DNA of 6,660 nt, from contig JAKISV010000149.1 in NCBI GenBank assembly GCA_021648425.1, positions 1-6,660 on the forward strand. The letters are read 5' to 3'. Each line of letters starts with the position of its first letter. Position 1 is the first letter of the stretch. Made by a program: the position numbers and the translations under genes. The notes beneath the pieces are model-generated. The model had not been told where the DNA came from and did no database searches. It saw only the letters and a list, made by a program, of their open reading frames with translations. The stretch is from Rhizobiaceae bacterium (GTDB taxonomy: Bacteria > Pseudomonadota > Alphaproteobacteria > Rhizobiales > Rhizobiaceae). Positions 1-6,136 of this stretch are shown one piece after another.

Positions 1-935
1 AAGAGACGCCAACCAAAGAGGGCTGGTTTAAACGTCTTCGCAAGGGTTTAACGCTAACTTCCGCGCAACTCACCGAAAATGTCACCGCTATTTTCACCAA
101 GCGCAAGTTGGATGATGATAGTTTGCAGGAGCTTGAAGATGTTCTCATACAGGCCGATCTGGGGGTGGATACCGCAATACGCATAACCGAAGCACTCAGC
201 GCCCAGCGTTATGGCAAGGATGTCAGCGATGAAGAAGTTCGCGAGATTATGGCCGCAGAAATAGAAAAAACACTTGAGCCTGTAGCATTGCCGTTGGAGC
301 TTGATCTGGAACACAAACCCCATGTGATTTTGGTAGTGGGTGTCAATGGCTCGGGTAAAACGACTACTATAGGTAAATTGACGGCCAAGCTGAATGTTGC
401 CGGGCTTTCTACCTTGCTTGTAGCGGGCGATACTTTTCGCGCGGCAGCAATTGAGCAGTTGAAAATCTGGGGAGAGCGAACCGGCGCGCCGATTGTTTCA
501 CGTGAATTGGGTTCTGATGCGGCGGGTCTTGCCTATGATGCGTTTGAACAGGCAAAATCCGGCGGTTATGATGTCATGTTGATGGATACGGCCGGGCGTT
601 TGCAGAACAAAACCGAATTGATGGATGAGCTTGAAAAAATCATCCGCGTTCTGAAAAAACACGATGAAAGCGCACCGCACACAGTTTTGCTCACATTGGA
701 TGCAACAACCGGGCAAAATGCACTCAATCAGGTTGAAATATTTGGCAAGGTAGCTGGTGTTAACGGGCTGGTTATGACAAAACTCGACGGTACTGCGCGC
801 GGTGGTATATTGGTGGCGATTTCGGCCAAACATAAACTGCCGGTGTATTTTGTTGGTGTGGGTGAGCAGGTGGATGATCTGGAACCCTTTGAAGCGCGCG
901 ATTTTGCCCGCTCGATTGCAGGACTTGATGAATGA
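1..935 (+). CDS. ftsY: FtsY, signal recognition particle receptor GTPase (5' end outside window)
   Basis: FtsY is the SRP receptor. It docks SRP-bound ribosomes at the inner membrane by forming a GTP-dependent heterodimer with Ffh. The frame is open from the first full codon at base 3, and 310 residues are visible before the TGA at 933-935. The true start lies upstream, so the variable acidic/membrane-binding N-terminus is missing, while the NG domain appears complete. Visible residues 1-50 form the N-domain helices (GWFKRL, FTKRKLDDD, LIQADLG). G-domain motifs follow in order: P-loop GVNGSGKTT (residues 113-121, bases 339-365), GDTFRAAA, DTAGR (residues 195-199, bases 585-599), TKLDG (residues 259-263, bases 777-791) and the closing GGI. 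The full run of SRP-GTPase motifs and the FtsY-type N-domain separate it from Ffh, which would carry a C-terminal M domain. It overlaps yciB by four bases (ATGA), so the two are probably co-translated. Confidence 0.97.
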   Translation, partial: ETPTKEGWFKRLRKGLTLTSAQLTENVTAIFTKRKLDDDSLQELEDVLIQADLGVDTAIRITEALSAQRYGKDVSDEEVREIMAAEIEKTLEPVALPLELDLEHKPHVILVVGVNGSGKTTTIGKLTAKLNVAGLSTLLVAGDTFRAAAIEQLKIWGERTGAPIVSRELGSDAAGLAYDAFEQAKSGGYDVMLMDTAGRLQNKTELMDELEKIIRVLKKHDESAPHTVLLTLDATTGQNALNQVEIFGKVAGVNGLVMTKLDGTARGGILVAISAKHKLPVYFVGVGEQVDDLEPFEARDFARSIAGLDE

Positions 936-1555
936 ATAAAGTGGAAGAAAAAAAAGTTAATCCGGCTTTGAAAATGACGCTGGAACTGGGGCCCCTGGTG
1001 GTTTTTTTCATGGCCAATAAATATGGCGATGACCTGGCGCAATCGTTCCCGATACTGGCTGATCTGGGCGGCAAGATTTTTGTTGGTACGGCGCTCTTCA
1101 TGGTGGCGATGATTATTTCTCTGATTGCTTCGCGCATTTTGATGGGAACCCTGCCGGTGATGCCACTTGTTACCGGGTTTTTTGTGCTGGTTTTTGGCGG
1201 GTTGACGCTTTATCTGCAAAACGAAACATTTATCAAAATGAAGCCGACAATCGTCAATCTGATTTTCGCGGCCATTCTTCTTGGCGGGTTAGTGTTTGGG
1301 AAATCATTGCTGGCCTATGTGTTTGACAGCGCTTTTAAGCTGGATGATGCGGGATGGAAAAAACTCACCATGCGATGGGGAATATTCTTCATCGTGCTGG
1401 CCGTATTGAATGAGGTTGTCTGGCGGAATTTCTCCACTGATTTCTGGGTGGCGTTTAAGGTCTGGGGTACGATGCCGTTATCGATCATTTTTATGATGGC
1501 ACAGTTGCCACTGCTAAAGGCTCACTCGACAGAACCGCTGTTTGAAGAAAAATAG
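932..1555 (+). CDS. yciB: YciB/IspZ-family inner membrane septation protein A
   Basis: A 207-residue polytopic membrane protein of the YciB (intracellular septation protein A) family. Family members are linked to cell-envelope synthesis and division, but the molecular activity is not settled. The gene name ispZ is also used. By eye there are about six hydrophobic segments, near residues 15-29, 48-68, 76-95, 107-131, 148-167 and 177-195. Family landmarks visible are LELGPLVVFF (17-26), the loop NETFIKMKPT (97-106), a W-x-x-LT-x-RW motif (142-149) followed by NEVVWR (160-165), and FKVWGTMPLS (175-184) near the C-terminus. The start ATG at 932 overlaps the ftsY stop as ATGA. AGGA at 920-923, eight bases upstream, gives a suitable ribosome binding site inside ftsY, so translational coupling is likely. 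The stop TAG at 1553-1555 is one base from the stop of the converging gene. The length is normal for the family. Confidence 0.93.
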   Translation: MNKVEEKKVNPALKMTLELGPLVVFFMANKYGDDLAQSFPILADLGGKIFVGTALFMVAMIISLIASRILMGTLPVMPLVTGFFVLVFGGLTLYLQNETFIKMKPTIVNLIFAAILLGGLVFGKSLLAYVFDSAFKLDDAGWKKLTMRWGIFFIVLAVLNEVVWRNFSTDFWVAFKVWGTMPLSIIFMMAQLPLLKAHSTEPLFEEK

Positions 1556-1556
1556 G

Positions 1557-2639
1557 CTACAAAAAATTAATCCAGCTGCCGTGAAAACAAGCGTTGGCCA
1601 GCTTGATCTGTGAATGATCAGGCCAGCTATCCAGTAACAGGCTGGCACCTGGTTCTACACCACCAAATCCCTCCAGACGCAGCCAATAAACTGGATTGGC
1701 CGACGTCGCATTGTTACCGTGCTTTTGCATAGAATTTTCAATGGCAGCCTTGGTTTCTGCTGGCAGGTATTGCCAGACCACTGAGTGCATCAGCACAAAA
1801 GCTGTATCGTTGGGCCGGTATAACAATTGTTGTTCAACAAACTGCGCGGCATCCATTTTGACCAGTTCGGGTGGTGTTGCAATGGCCAGTTTGATAGCGC
1901 CATCAAGACGCCCGGCACGAAATTGCTGATCGGGCCAGACATAGGAGCGAAGGCGTAATTGTTCTTTTGGATCGAGGATATCCAGAGGTGACAGATCGCA
2001 GCCCACGCGCGAAGTGATATTCAGATCACCGGTTAAATCGGGTAGAGCGCCCCTCATCTCAGGGGCAAGTTTTACTGAAGAATTGGAACTACCCCAGGTG
2101 CGGCTTTCGTAAGTATAGAAAAACGAATCCAGTTGCATGTTCAAACCGGCACTTGCGCCAATCTCACATAGGTGAACGGGGAGTTTACTACGGCGGGCAA
2201 TTTCGAGAAGCCCTGGCAGTAGTGCGGCGGCCCTACCGGTTTCATTGGTTTGCGGCGGTAAATCCAGCCAGCGGCATAGTGTGTCGTCGTGTGTACGGAT
2301 TGCAGAAGTCAAAATGGTTGAATAATCAGGATGCTCTCCATCGGGATATATGGTTGCAAGATCGTCCTGCGGATTTGAAATAACGATTGAATGCAGCGCG
2401 CCGCAAAGCCTCAGTGCCAGGGCATCGGCGGCCGGGTCCCCGGGCCAGTTTTCAATGCGTTTTGCGGTTTTGGTATCGTTGCCTAGTATTTTTGGAAGTT
2501 GCTCACAAAGCCTGGCAGTGAATGGGGAACCCATATTGCGGCAGGCTTTGGCCTGCTTTTGAAAATGGGTGGCGACTTCAATATTATTGAGTTTGAAACC
2601 CCATTTGCCAGAACTGCCTTTGATGCCGGACAGGAACAT
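1557..2639 (-). CDS. DUF2332 family protein of unknown function
   Basis: A 360-residue, apparently soluble protein that I recognise as DUF2332-like. No biochemical function is known to me. Family-like stretches are HFQKQAKACRNMGSPFTARL (residues 25-44), the glycine-rich CEIGASAGLN (158-167), YVWPDQ (233-238) and HSVVWQYLP (285-293) near the C-terminus. EIGASAGLN resembles the first glycine-rich loop of Rossmann-type SAM-dependent methyltransferases; that resemblance is my inference and no activity is shown. There is no signal peptide or membrane segment, so it is likely cytoplasmic. The ATG at 2637-2639 follows the ccmG stop TAA directly (TAAATG). No clear Shine-Dalgarno sequence precedes it, so translation may depend on termination of ccmG. 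The first ~20 residues precede the conserved block, so the annotated N-terminus may be slightly too long. It ends the minus-strand ccm block and converges on yciB. Confidence 0.82.
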   Translation of the reverse strand: MFLSGIKGSSGKWGFKLNNIEVATHFQKQAKACRNMGSPFTARLCEQLPKILGNDTKTAKRIENWPGDPAADALALRLCGALHSIVISNPQDDLATIYPDGEHPDYSTILTSAIRTHDDTLCRWLDLPPQTNETGRAAALLPGLLEIARRSKLPVHLCEIGASAGLNMQLDSFFYTYESRTWGSSNSSVKLAPEMRGALPDLTGDLNITSRVGCDLSPLDILDPKEQLRLRSYVWPDQQFRAGRLDGAIKLAIATPPELVKMDAAQFVEQQLLYRPNDTAFVLMHSVVWQYLPAETKAAIENSMQKHGNNATSANPVYWLRLEGFGGVEPGASLLLDSWPDHSQIKLANACFHGSWINFL

Positions 2640-3230
2640 TTATTTTGCTTTGGCTTCATTGATAATAGGCATCAGTCTTTTTTCCACAATGGAGGGGCTG
2701 ATTGGTCCAACGTGGCGGTAGATTATAGTACCGGTTTTATCAACGATGAATGTTTCGGGAATTCCATAAACGCCCCAGTCAATCGAGGCGCTGCCATTGG
2801 GGTCAATGCTGACGGCATCGTACGGGTTGCCCAGCGAACTAAGGAAACGAAGGGCATTGGGATTTTTATCTTTATAGTTGATGCCAACCAGCAAGATATC
2901 CGGGTTGTCCTCAGCCAGTTTGGAAATTACCGGATGTTCAATGCGACAGGGGACACACCAGGAGGCCCAGACATTTACCAGAGTGACTTTTCCATCAGTC
3001 AATTCTTTAGTAATTGCAGGCATTTGGATGCCGTTTTCTTTCAATCCGATCAGTGGTTCTGAAGGGTAAGCTGGCGCTGGTTTGTCGATCAGAACAGAGG
3101 GCAATGTACTGGAGCTGATACCTGAGGTGAGTTGTTTATAAAATACAAATGCCAGTATAATAAACAGCGTCAGTGGCAGCGCTGCCAGCAGGTATGTTTT
3201 TGCTAAACTTCGCGTGCTGTCTATACTCAT
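2640..3230 (-). CDS. ccmG: CcmG/DsbE thiol:disulfide interchange protein (cytochrome c biogenesis)
   Basis: A 196-residue membrane-anchored periplasmic thioredoxin-like protein. In System I cytochrome c maturation CcmG accepts electrons from CcdA/DsbD and helps reduce the CXXCH cysteines of apocytochrome c before heme ligation. Residues 13-31 form a single N-terminal signal anchor. The thioredoxin fold follows, with active site WASWCVPC (88-95; cysteines 92 and 95), preceded by the VTLVNV strand. The cis-proline region is GIPETFIVDKTG (156-167). A conserved acidic CcmG-type insert cannot be confirmed by eye. The chosen ATG at 3228-3230 overlaps the ccmD stop as ATGA, has AAGG about 9 bases upstream, and gives the expected short cytoplasmic tail before the anchor. 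An in-frame ATG 39 codons upstream would overlap most of ccmD and is unlikely. The stop TAA directly abuts the DUF2332 start. Confidence 0.95.
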   Translation of the reverse strand: MSIDSTRSLAKTYLLAALPLTLFIILAFVFYKQLTSGISSSTLPSVLIDKPAPAYPSEPLIGLKENGIQMPAITKELTDGKVTLVNVWASWCVPCRIEHPVISKLAEDNPDILLVGINYKDKNPNALRFLSSLGNPYDAVSIDPNGSASIDWGVYGIPETFIVDKTGTIIYRHVGPISPSIVEKRLMPIINEAKAK

Positions 3231-3409
3231 TTTGGAGCCTTGATGGTTGCTGGGTTTTTCGCTCGTCGCCCGAGGCCGGAATCTTCCAGTATTTTTAGTT
3301 CTTTTCGCAGTGCGTTGTATTGAATACGCGACTGTACGCTCAGCCAAATCAGCACAATGGCGGTAATCGCGTAAGCAGGAATGATAAAGGCAGCGTGGTC
3401 TCCAAACAT
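3227..3409 (-). CDS. ccmD: CcmD, small heme exporter adaptor protein
   Basis: A 60-residue protein with one N-terminal transmembrane helix (about residues 6-24) followed by a basic, probably cytoplasmic tail (RIQYNALRKELKILEDSGLG, then RR). This matches CcmD, the small subunit that stabilises CcmC-heme-CcmE and allows release of holo-CcmE from the CcmABCD complex. The N-terminal HAAFIIPAYA resembles the H-A-x-F-I-x-x-x-YA pattern of alphaproteobacterial CcmD. Position between ccmC and ccmG is the standard place for this gene. The start ATG (3407-3409) lies six bases after the ccmC stop and is served by an AAAGGAG site inside the last ccmC codons. The stop TGA overlaps the ccmG start as ATGA. 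Sequence conservation in CcmD is low, so the call rests on size, topology and position together. Confidence 0.92.
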   Translation of the reverse strand: MFGDHAAFIIPAYAITAIVLIWLSVQSRIQYNALRKELKILEDSGLGRRAKNPATIKAPK

Positions 3410-3415
3410 GTTTAT

Positions 3416-4195
3416 CTATGCTCCTTTATCGGCGGCACGTGCTGATAACATGCGCATGGATCGAATGCGGCGACGGAATATCTCGTTGCGCATTCCCATT
3501 AAATGGAGTGTAAAAAACAAAAAGGAATAGGCCAGTGCCATGGTCAGGAGCGGGTACAAAAATACCACATCAAGTGCTGGTTTGGCTATTCGTTCAAGAC
3601 TGGAAATGCTGGCGGGCTGGTGAAGTGTGTTCCACCAGTCTACAGAAAATTTGATGATGGGAATGTTGATAAACCCTACCAGCGTTATGACAGCCAGGGA
3701 CCGCGCTGCCGTGGTTGGCTCGTCAATCGCACGAGAAAGCGCGTAAAGACCGGCATAGATGATGAATAATATCAATACGGAAGTCAGCCTTGCATCCCAC
3801 ACCCACCAGGTGCCCCACATCGGTTTTCCCCACAAGGAGCCGGTGACGAGCCCTAAAAATGTAAATGCAGCACCAATGGGAATAGCGGCACGGATGGCAA
3901 CATCGGCCAGGGGATGGCGCCAGACCAGCGAACCGATGGCTGATATCGACATGATTGAATAGGTCATCATTGCCACCCACATGGCTGGCACATGGATGAA
4001 CATGATTTGCACAGTGGCTCCCTGGAGATAATCCTGAGGTGCGGAAAAGCCCAGATATAGTCCTGCTGCAAACAACAGCGCCGTTATGATTGCCAGTACA
4101 GGAATCAACCTGTTTGCGAACCTAAGGAAGCGGGTAGGGTTTGCCAGATCCCAGACTTTTCCCAAAAAACCTGTTGAAGTTGTAACATCGCTCAT
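3416..4195 (-). CDS. ccmC: CcmC, heme handling / heme exporter membrane protein
   Basis: A 259-residue integral membrane protein of the heme-handling protein family. CcmC presents heme at the periplasmic face of the inner membrane and, with CcmD, is needed for covalent attachment of heme to CcmE. The tryptophan-rich WWD signature WGTWWVWDARLT is at residues 127-138, bracketed by the conserved candidate heme-ligand histidines H68 (in MFIHVPAMW) and H192 (in WWNTLHQP). About six hydrophobic segments are visible, near residues 31-50, 64-90, 103-121, 138-153, 167-182 and 211-232. The basic C-terminus (FRRRIRSMRM) is probably cytoplasmic. The start ATG at 4193-4195 lies 70 bases after the ccmB stop, the only real gap in the operon. 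I see only a weak GAGAG upstream as a binding site and no other convincing signal in that gap. The protein is complete and of normal length. Confidence 0.97.
   Translation of the reverse strand: MSDVTTSTGFLGKVWDLANPTRFLRFANRLIPVLAIITALLFAAGLYLGFSAPQDYLQGATVQIMFIHVPAMWVAMMTYSIMSISAIGSLVWRHPLADVAIRAAIPIGAAFTFLGLVTGSLWGKPMWGTWWVWDARLTSVLILFIIYAGLYALSRAIDEPTTAARSLAVITLVGFINIPIIKFSVDWWNTLHQPASISSLERIAKPALDVVFLYPLLTMALAYSFLFFTLHLMGMRNEIFRRRIRSMRMLSARAADKGA
3421..3427 (-). promoter_or_regulatory. Ribosome binding site of ccmD inside the 3' end of ccmC
   Basis: Read on the minus strand the bases are AAAGGAG, 11 bases before the ccmD ATG. They encode the penultimate codons of ccmC (Lys-Gly and the first base of Ala). 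This is the clearest Shine-Dalgarno sequence in the ccm block and fixes the ccmD start. Confidence 0.7.
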
Positions 4196-4265
4196 GTCAG
4201 TTTTTTACTCTCGCGCTTGATTGTTGGCAATGGGTGCTTTTGTCGCTTACGATATTGTGATGATC

Positions 4266-4925
4266 TCAATCAGTCGAATTGCGCAATACCCATCCCGCAG
4301 TTATCGGCCCCAAAACAGAAAAGAATAATGTCAGCGCGCATAATATCAGAAATGGGGCTGTAAAGGGTGCGGGGTCTTCTACTGCACCATAAGCGGCGGT
4401 TACTCCAAAAATCAGCACAGGAATGACAAGCGGCAATATCAATACTGCAAGCAACAGGCCGCCCCTTGGAAGGGAAACAGTAACCGCCGCGCCAACTGCA
4501 CCAATAAACGTGATGGCCGGAGTTCCCACAAGAAGCGTTGCCATCACTGCTGCGATGGCCAACGGTTCCATGTTCATGAACAATCCGAATATTGGTGTTG
4601 CCAATATCAGGGGAAGTCCGCTGGCCAGCCAGTGGGCAAGGCATTTGATGAAAACTGTCGCAGTCATGGAATGGGGTTGCATGATAATGAGGTCAAGCGT
4701 GCCGTCTTCACGGTCCTGCTGGAACAGGCGGTCAAGGCCCAGCAAACTTGCAAGCAGGGCTGCAATCCACAAAATTGCCGGGCCGATTTTGGCCAACAGG
4801 TTTAAGTCGGGGCCGATGCCAAACGGTACAATTGTGACTACCGCAAGAAAAAACAACACGCCGGTCAGCGCGCCACCACCGACGCGGAAAGCCAGTTTTA
4901 AGTCTCTTTTAAGCAGGGCAATCAC
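4266..4925 (-). CDS. ccmB: CcmB, heme exporter membrane subunit
   Basis: A 219-residue integral membrane protein and the permease-like partner of the CcmA ATPase in the CcmABCD complex. The complex uses ATP hydrolysis to release heme-loaded CcmE from CcmC. Six hydrophobic segments are visible, near residues 19-36, 48-65, 96-116, 122-150, 158-176 and 189-212. The conserved cytoplasmic loop LFQQDREDGTLDLI (67-80) is a clear CcmB hallmark, and LPRGGLL (152-158) also fits the family. The start is GTG (4923-4925), overlapping the ccmA stop as GTGA, with GGGGA about eight bases upstream. The GTG start and overlap suggest coupled translation of the ATPase and its membrane partner. The stop TGA is at 4266-4268. 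The gene is intact and of normal length for the family. Confidence 0.95.
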   Translation of the reverse strand: MIALLKRDLKLAFRVGGGALTGVLFFLAVVTIVPFGIGPDLNLLAKIGPAILWIAALLASLLGLDRLFQQDREDGTLDLIIMQPHSMTATVFIKCLAHWLASGLPLILATPIFGLFMNMEPLAIAAVMATLLVGTPAITFIGAVGAAVTVSLPRGGLLLAVLILPLVIPVLIFGVTAAYGAVEDPAPFTAPFLILCALTLFFSVLGPITAGWVLRNSTD

Positions 4926-5572
4926 AATAGGTCCCCATAGGTCAGCGTATCTTCTACCGGCATCTCATCCATGTTCATGGATTTGGTTTTCAAGGCGACG
5001 CCTTCACCGATATCTAATGGCTTGTGGGTGGCAGCAATGGCTATGCCGCCATTATTCAGGTGCTCATTGACCAGCCGGGCGAACATTTGTTCAGAGGCCT
5101 TGTCCAGCGCGCCAGTTGGTTCATCGACAATCCAGACTGGCTTAAACGATACCAGAAGCTTGGCAATCGATATGCGGCGTTTTTGCCCGGCGGATAAATA
5201 GGCGGCAGGCAGATGGCCAATACCGGGCAGGGCCACAGCTTCAAGGGCAGCATCGGGGTCGAGCAGGGAATTGCCGCAGAACTGCTGCCAGAAAATCAGG
5301 TTTTCTTCAATGCTCATGGCGGGTTTCAGTGCATTCAAATGGCCCAGATAATGCATCATTTCCGGCGGCGTGAATTCACCGCTGTCTTCCAGCGAAACCG
5401 TGCCGGATGCAGCGGGTAGCAGGCCGGCTATAACCCGCAGCAAGGTTGATTTTCCCGAGCCGTTTGTGCCAGTGATAATCAAAGCTTCGCCTTTGGCAAG
5501 GGTGAATGAGATATTGGAAAATATCATCTGGCCGTTGCGTTCGCCGCTGAGGTTATTGATTGTCAGTTTCAT
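4922..5572 (-). CDS. ccmA: CcmA, heme exporter ATP-binding subunit
   Basis: A 216-residue ABC-type ATPase, the cytoplasmic energy-coupling subunit of the CcmABCD complex in System I cytochrome c maturation. Visible motifs are Walker A GTNGSGKST (residues 35-43), the Q-loop region around YLGHLNALKP (75-84), the ABC signature YLSAGQKRR (125-133), Walker B VWIVDEP (146-152) followed by the D-loop TGALD (153-157), and the H-loop ATHKP with H183. The LSAGQ form of the signature is typical of CcmA, in contrast to the common LSGGQ. The length is normal. The start ATG at 5570-5572 places the first conserved strand (KLTINNLSG) at residue 2, but no clear Shine-Dalgarno sequence precedes it. It is the first gene of the minus-strand operon, so its promoter should lie in the intergenic region upstream. 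Its stop overlaps the ccmB GTG. Confidence 0.96.
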   Translation of the reverse strand: MKLTINNLSGERNGQMIFSNISFTLAKGEALIITGTNGSGKSTLLRVIAGLLPAASGTVSLEDSGEFTPPEMMHYLGHLNALKPAMSIEENLIFWQQFCGNSLLDPDAALEAVALPGIGHLPAAYLSAGQKRRISIAKLLVSFKPVWIVDEPTGALDKASEQMFARLVNEHLNNGGIAIAATHKPLDIGEGVALKTKSMNMDEMPVEDTLTYGDLL

Positions 5573-5800
5573 GGCGTTTTGTTTAACCGCTTGCGGGGCT
5601 GGCGTGAAGTGAAATTAATCGGGTTATATGATGGTAATTTATGCAACTGCCTATTCACTCGCGGGAAAATTAATTCTATACAGGGGCAACCAAAGCAGCG
5701 GCCGCTGTGGTTACTTATGATATTCGCGCCGGAAAATCTGCCTTTATGTATATTGAAGGCTTGCCGGGCAGACACGCGGAAATGGTCGCACCCGCTTTCA
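5573..5800. other. Intergenic region upstream of ccmA, no gene recognised
   Basis: This stretch should carry the ccmA promoter on the minus strand, but I see no convincing -35/-10 pair. TATAGAAT-like and TATAAC-like boxes occur around 5610-5680 on the minus strand without a well-spaced -35. CAGCGGCCGCTG at 5696-5707 is a perfect 12-bp palindrome. A short open frame on the plus strand runs from 5674 past 5800 into the palindromic element and stops at 5893-5895. I do not recognise its product, it lacks a ribosome binding site, and it ends inside the repeat, so I do not call a gene. Confidence 0.5.
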
Positions 5801-5843
5801 GGCGTGTTCTTAGACCACTTTTCGATCATATTGAACCATTTGA

Positions 5844-5938
5844 TGGGCCAGATCAGTCCACTCGGCAAGGCGCAAACCGCAGAGCGATCGGTTGATCGGG
5901 CAAGGTTTGCAACGCGGTAGATGGACTGATATGGTCCA
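5844..5938. repeat. Palindromic arm 1 of the nested repeat
   Basis: Bases 5844-5860 pair with 5922-5938, with one G-A mismatch and one G-T/G-U pair over 17 positions. Further in, GCAAACC (5872-5878) pairs with GGTTTGC (5904-5910), and CGATC-GGTT-GATCG (5885-5898) can form the apical hairpin. The result is one long, interrupted hairpin. Confidence 0.75.
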
Positions 5939-5945
5939 CCGTAGG

Positions 5946-6041
5946 CCGGTTTTTCGCGTATTCTGGACTTCGTTGGGTTCCTCTTATGGTCAACCAGACC
6001 AAGGCGAGAAACCCGCCTAGCCAGAAAACGCGAAAAACCGG
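5946..6041. repeat. Palindromic arm 2 of the nested repeat
   Basis: Bases 5946-5966, beginning CCGGTTTTTCGCGT, pair with 6021-6041 at 20 of 21 positions (mismatch at A5960). Inner pairing continues with GGGTT (5975-5979) to AACCC (6010-6014), CTC (5981-5983) to GAG (6006-6008), and TGGTC (5987-5991) to GACCA (5997-6001) around a five-base loop. Confidence 0.8.
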
Positions 6042-6073
6042 TCAAATGATTCAATATGATCGAAAAGTGGTCT

Positions 6074-6136
6074 GAAACGCCAGTGTATGCCCTTTTTTTG
6101 GCATAAACCACTATACATACAAGGAACACGCTTATT
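6074..6136 (+). promoter_or_regulatory. acnA upstream/leader region with small hairpin and ribosome binding site
   Basis: This 63-base stretch lies between the palindromic element and acnA. TATGCC (6086-6091) can pair with GGCATA (6100-6105) around a CTTTTTTT loop. TATACA at 6112-6117 could be a -10 box, but no -35 box sits at proper distance, so the promoter is not defined. AAGGAA at 6121-6126 is ten bases before the acnA ATG and is a plausible ribosome binding site. I see no clear Irr, RirA or Fur-type operator. Confidence 0.35.

Larger units (their letters stand above)
5812..6073. repeat. 262-bp nested inverted repeat, cloverleaf-like; possible MITE-type element
   Basis: The ends of this element are 32-bp inverted repeats: 5812-5843, beginning AGACCACTTTTCGATCATAT, pairs with 6042-6073. 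Thirty-one of 32 positions are complementary; the exception is C5836 opposite A6049. Inside are two further palindromic arms of almost equal length, 5844-5938 and 5946-6041, separated by seven bases. The whole can fold as a closing stem with two long hairpins, as a DNA cruciform or as RNA from either strand. Pairing may extend outward with a gap through GGCGT (5801-5805) and ACGCC (6077-6081). No transposase gene is present and no clear target-site duplication was found. This architecture is known from miniature inverted-repeat elements and intergenic palindromic repeats of alphaproteobacteria, but I cannot assign it to a named family. Confidence 0.85.

Noticed and set aside
108..935. TTG at 108 as the ftsY start
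   Set aside because: The frame is open upstream to base 3 and encodes FtsY-like N-domain sequence (GWFKRL through FTKRK), so the gene begins before the window.
1597..1628. Repeated GGCCAGCT (1597-1604 and 1621-1628) with a TGATC/GATCA stem as a possible terminator
   Set aside because: It lies within the DUF2332 coding end, the stem is only five bases, and no T-run follows on either strand.
2640..3347. A longer ccmG start 39 codons upstream
   Set aside because: The extension would overlap ccmD by about 120 bases and place a long basic tail before the membrane anchor. The ATG at 3230 has an ATGA overlap and a better ribosome binding site.
4423..5070. A 215-codon plus-strand frame opposite ccmB and ccmA
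   Set aside because: It lies antisense to two genes with clear family motifs, and its product has the low-complexity look of an antisense shadow.
5696..5707. Perfect 12-bp palindrome CAGCGGCCGCTG as an operator
   Set aside because: It is short, fully self-complementary and matches no regulator site I know. It is as likely to be chance, so it is only noted within the intergenic entry.
5812..6073. The palindromic element as a tRNA-like or known structured RNA gene, or as a CRISPR array
   Set aside because: There is no T-loop, anticodon or CCA pattern, the arms are far too long for tRNA, and there are no regularly spaced direct repeats.
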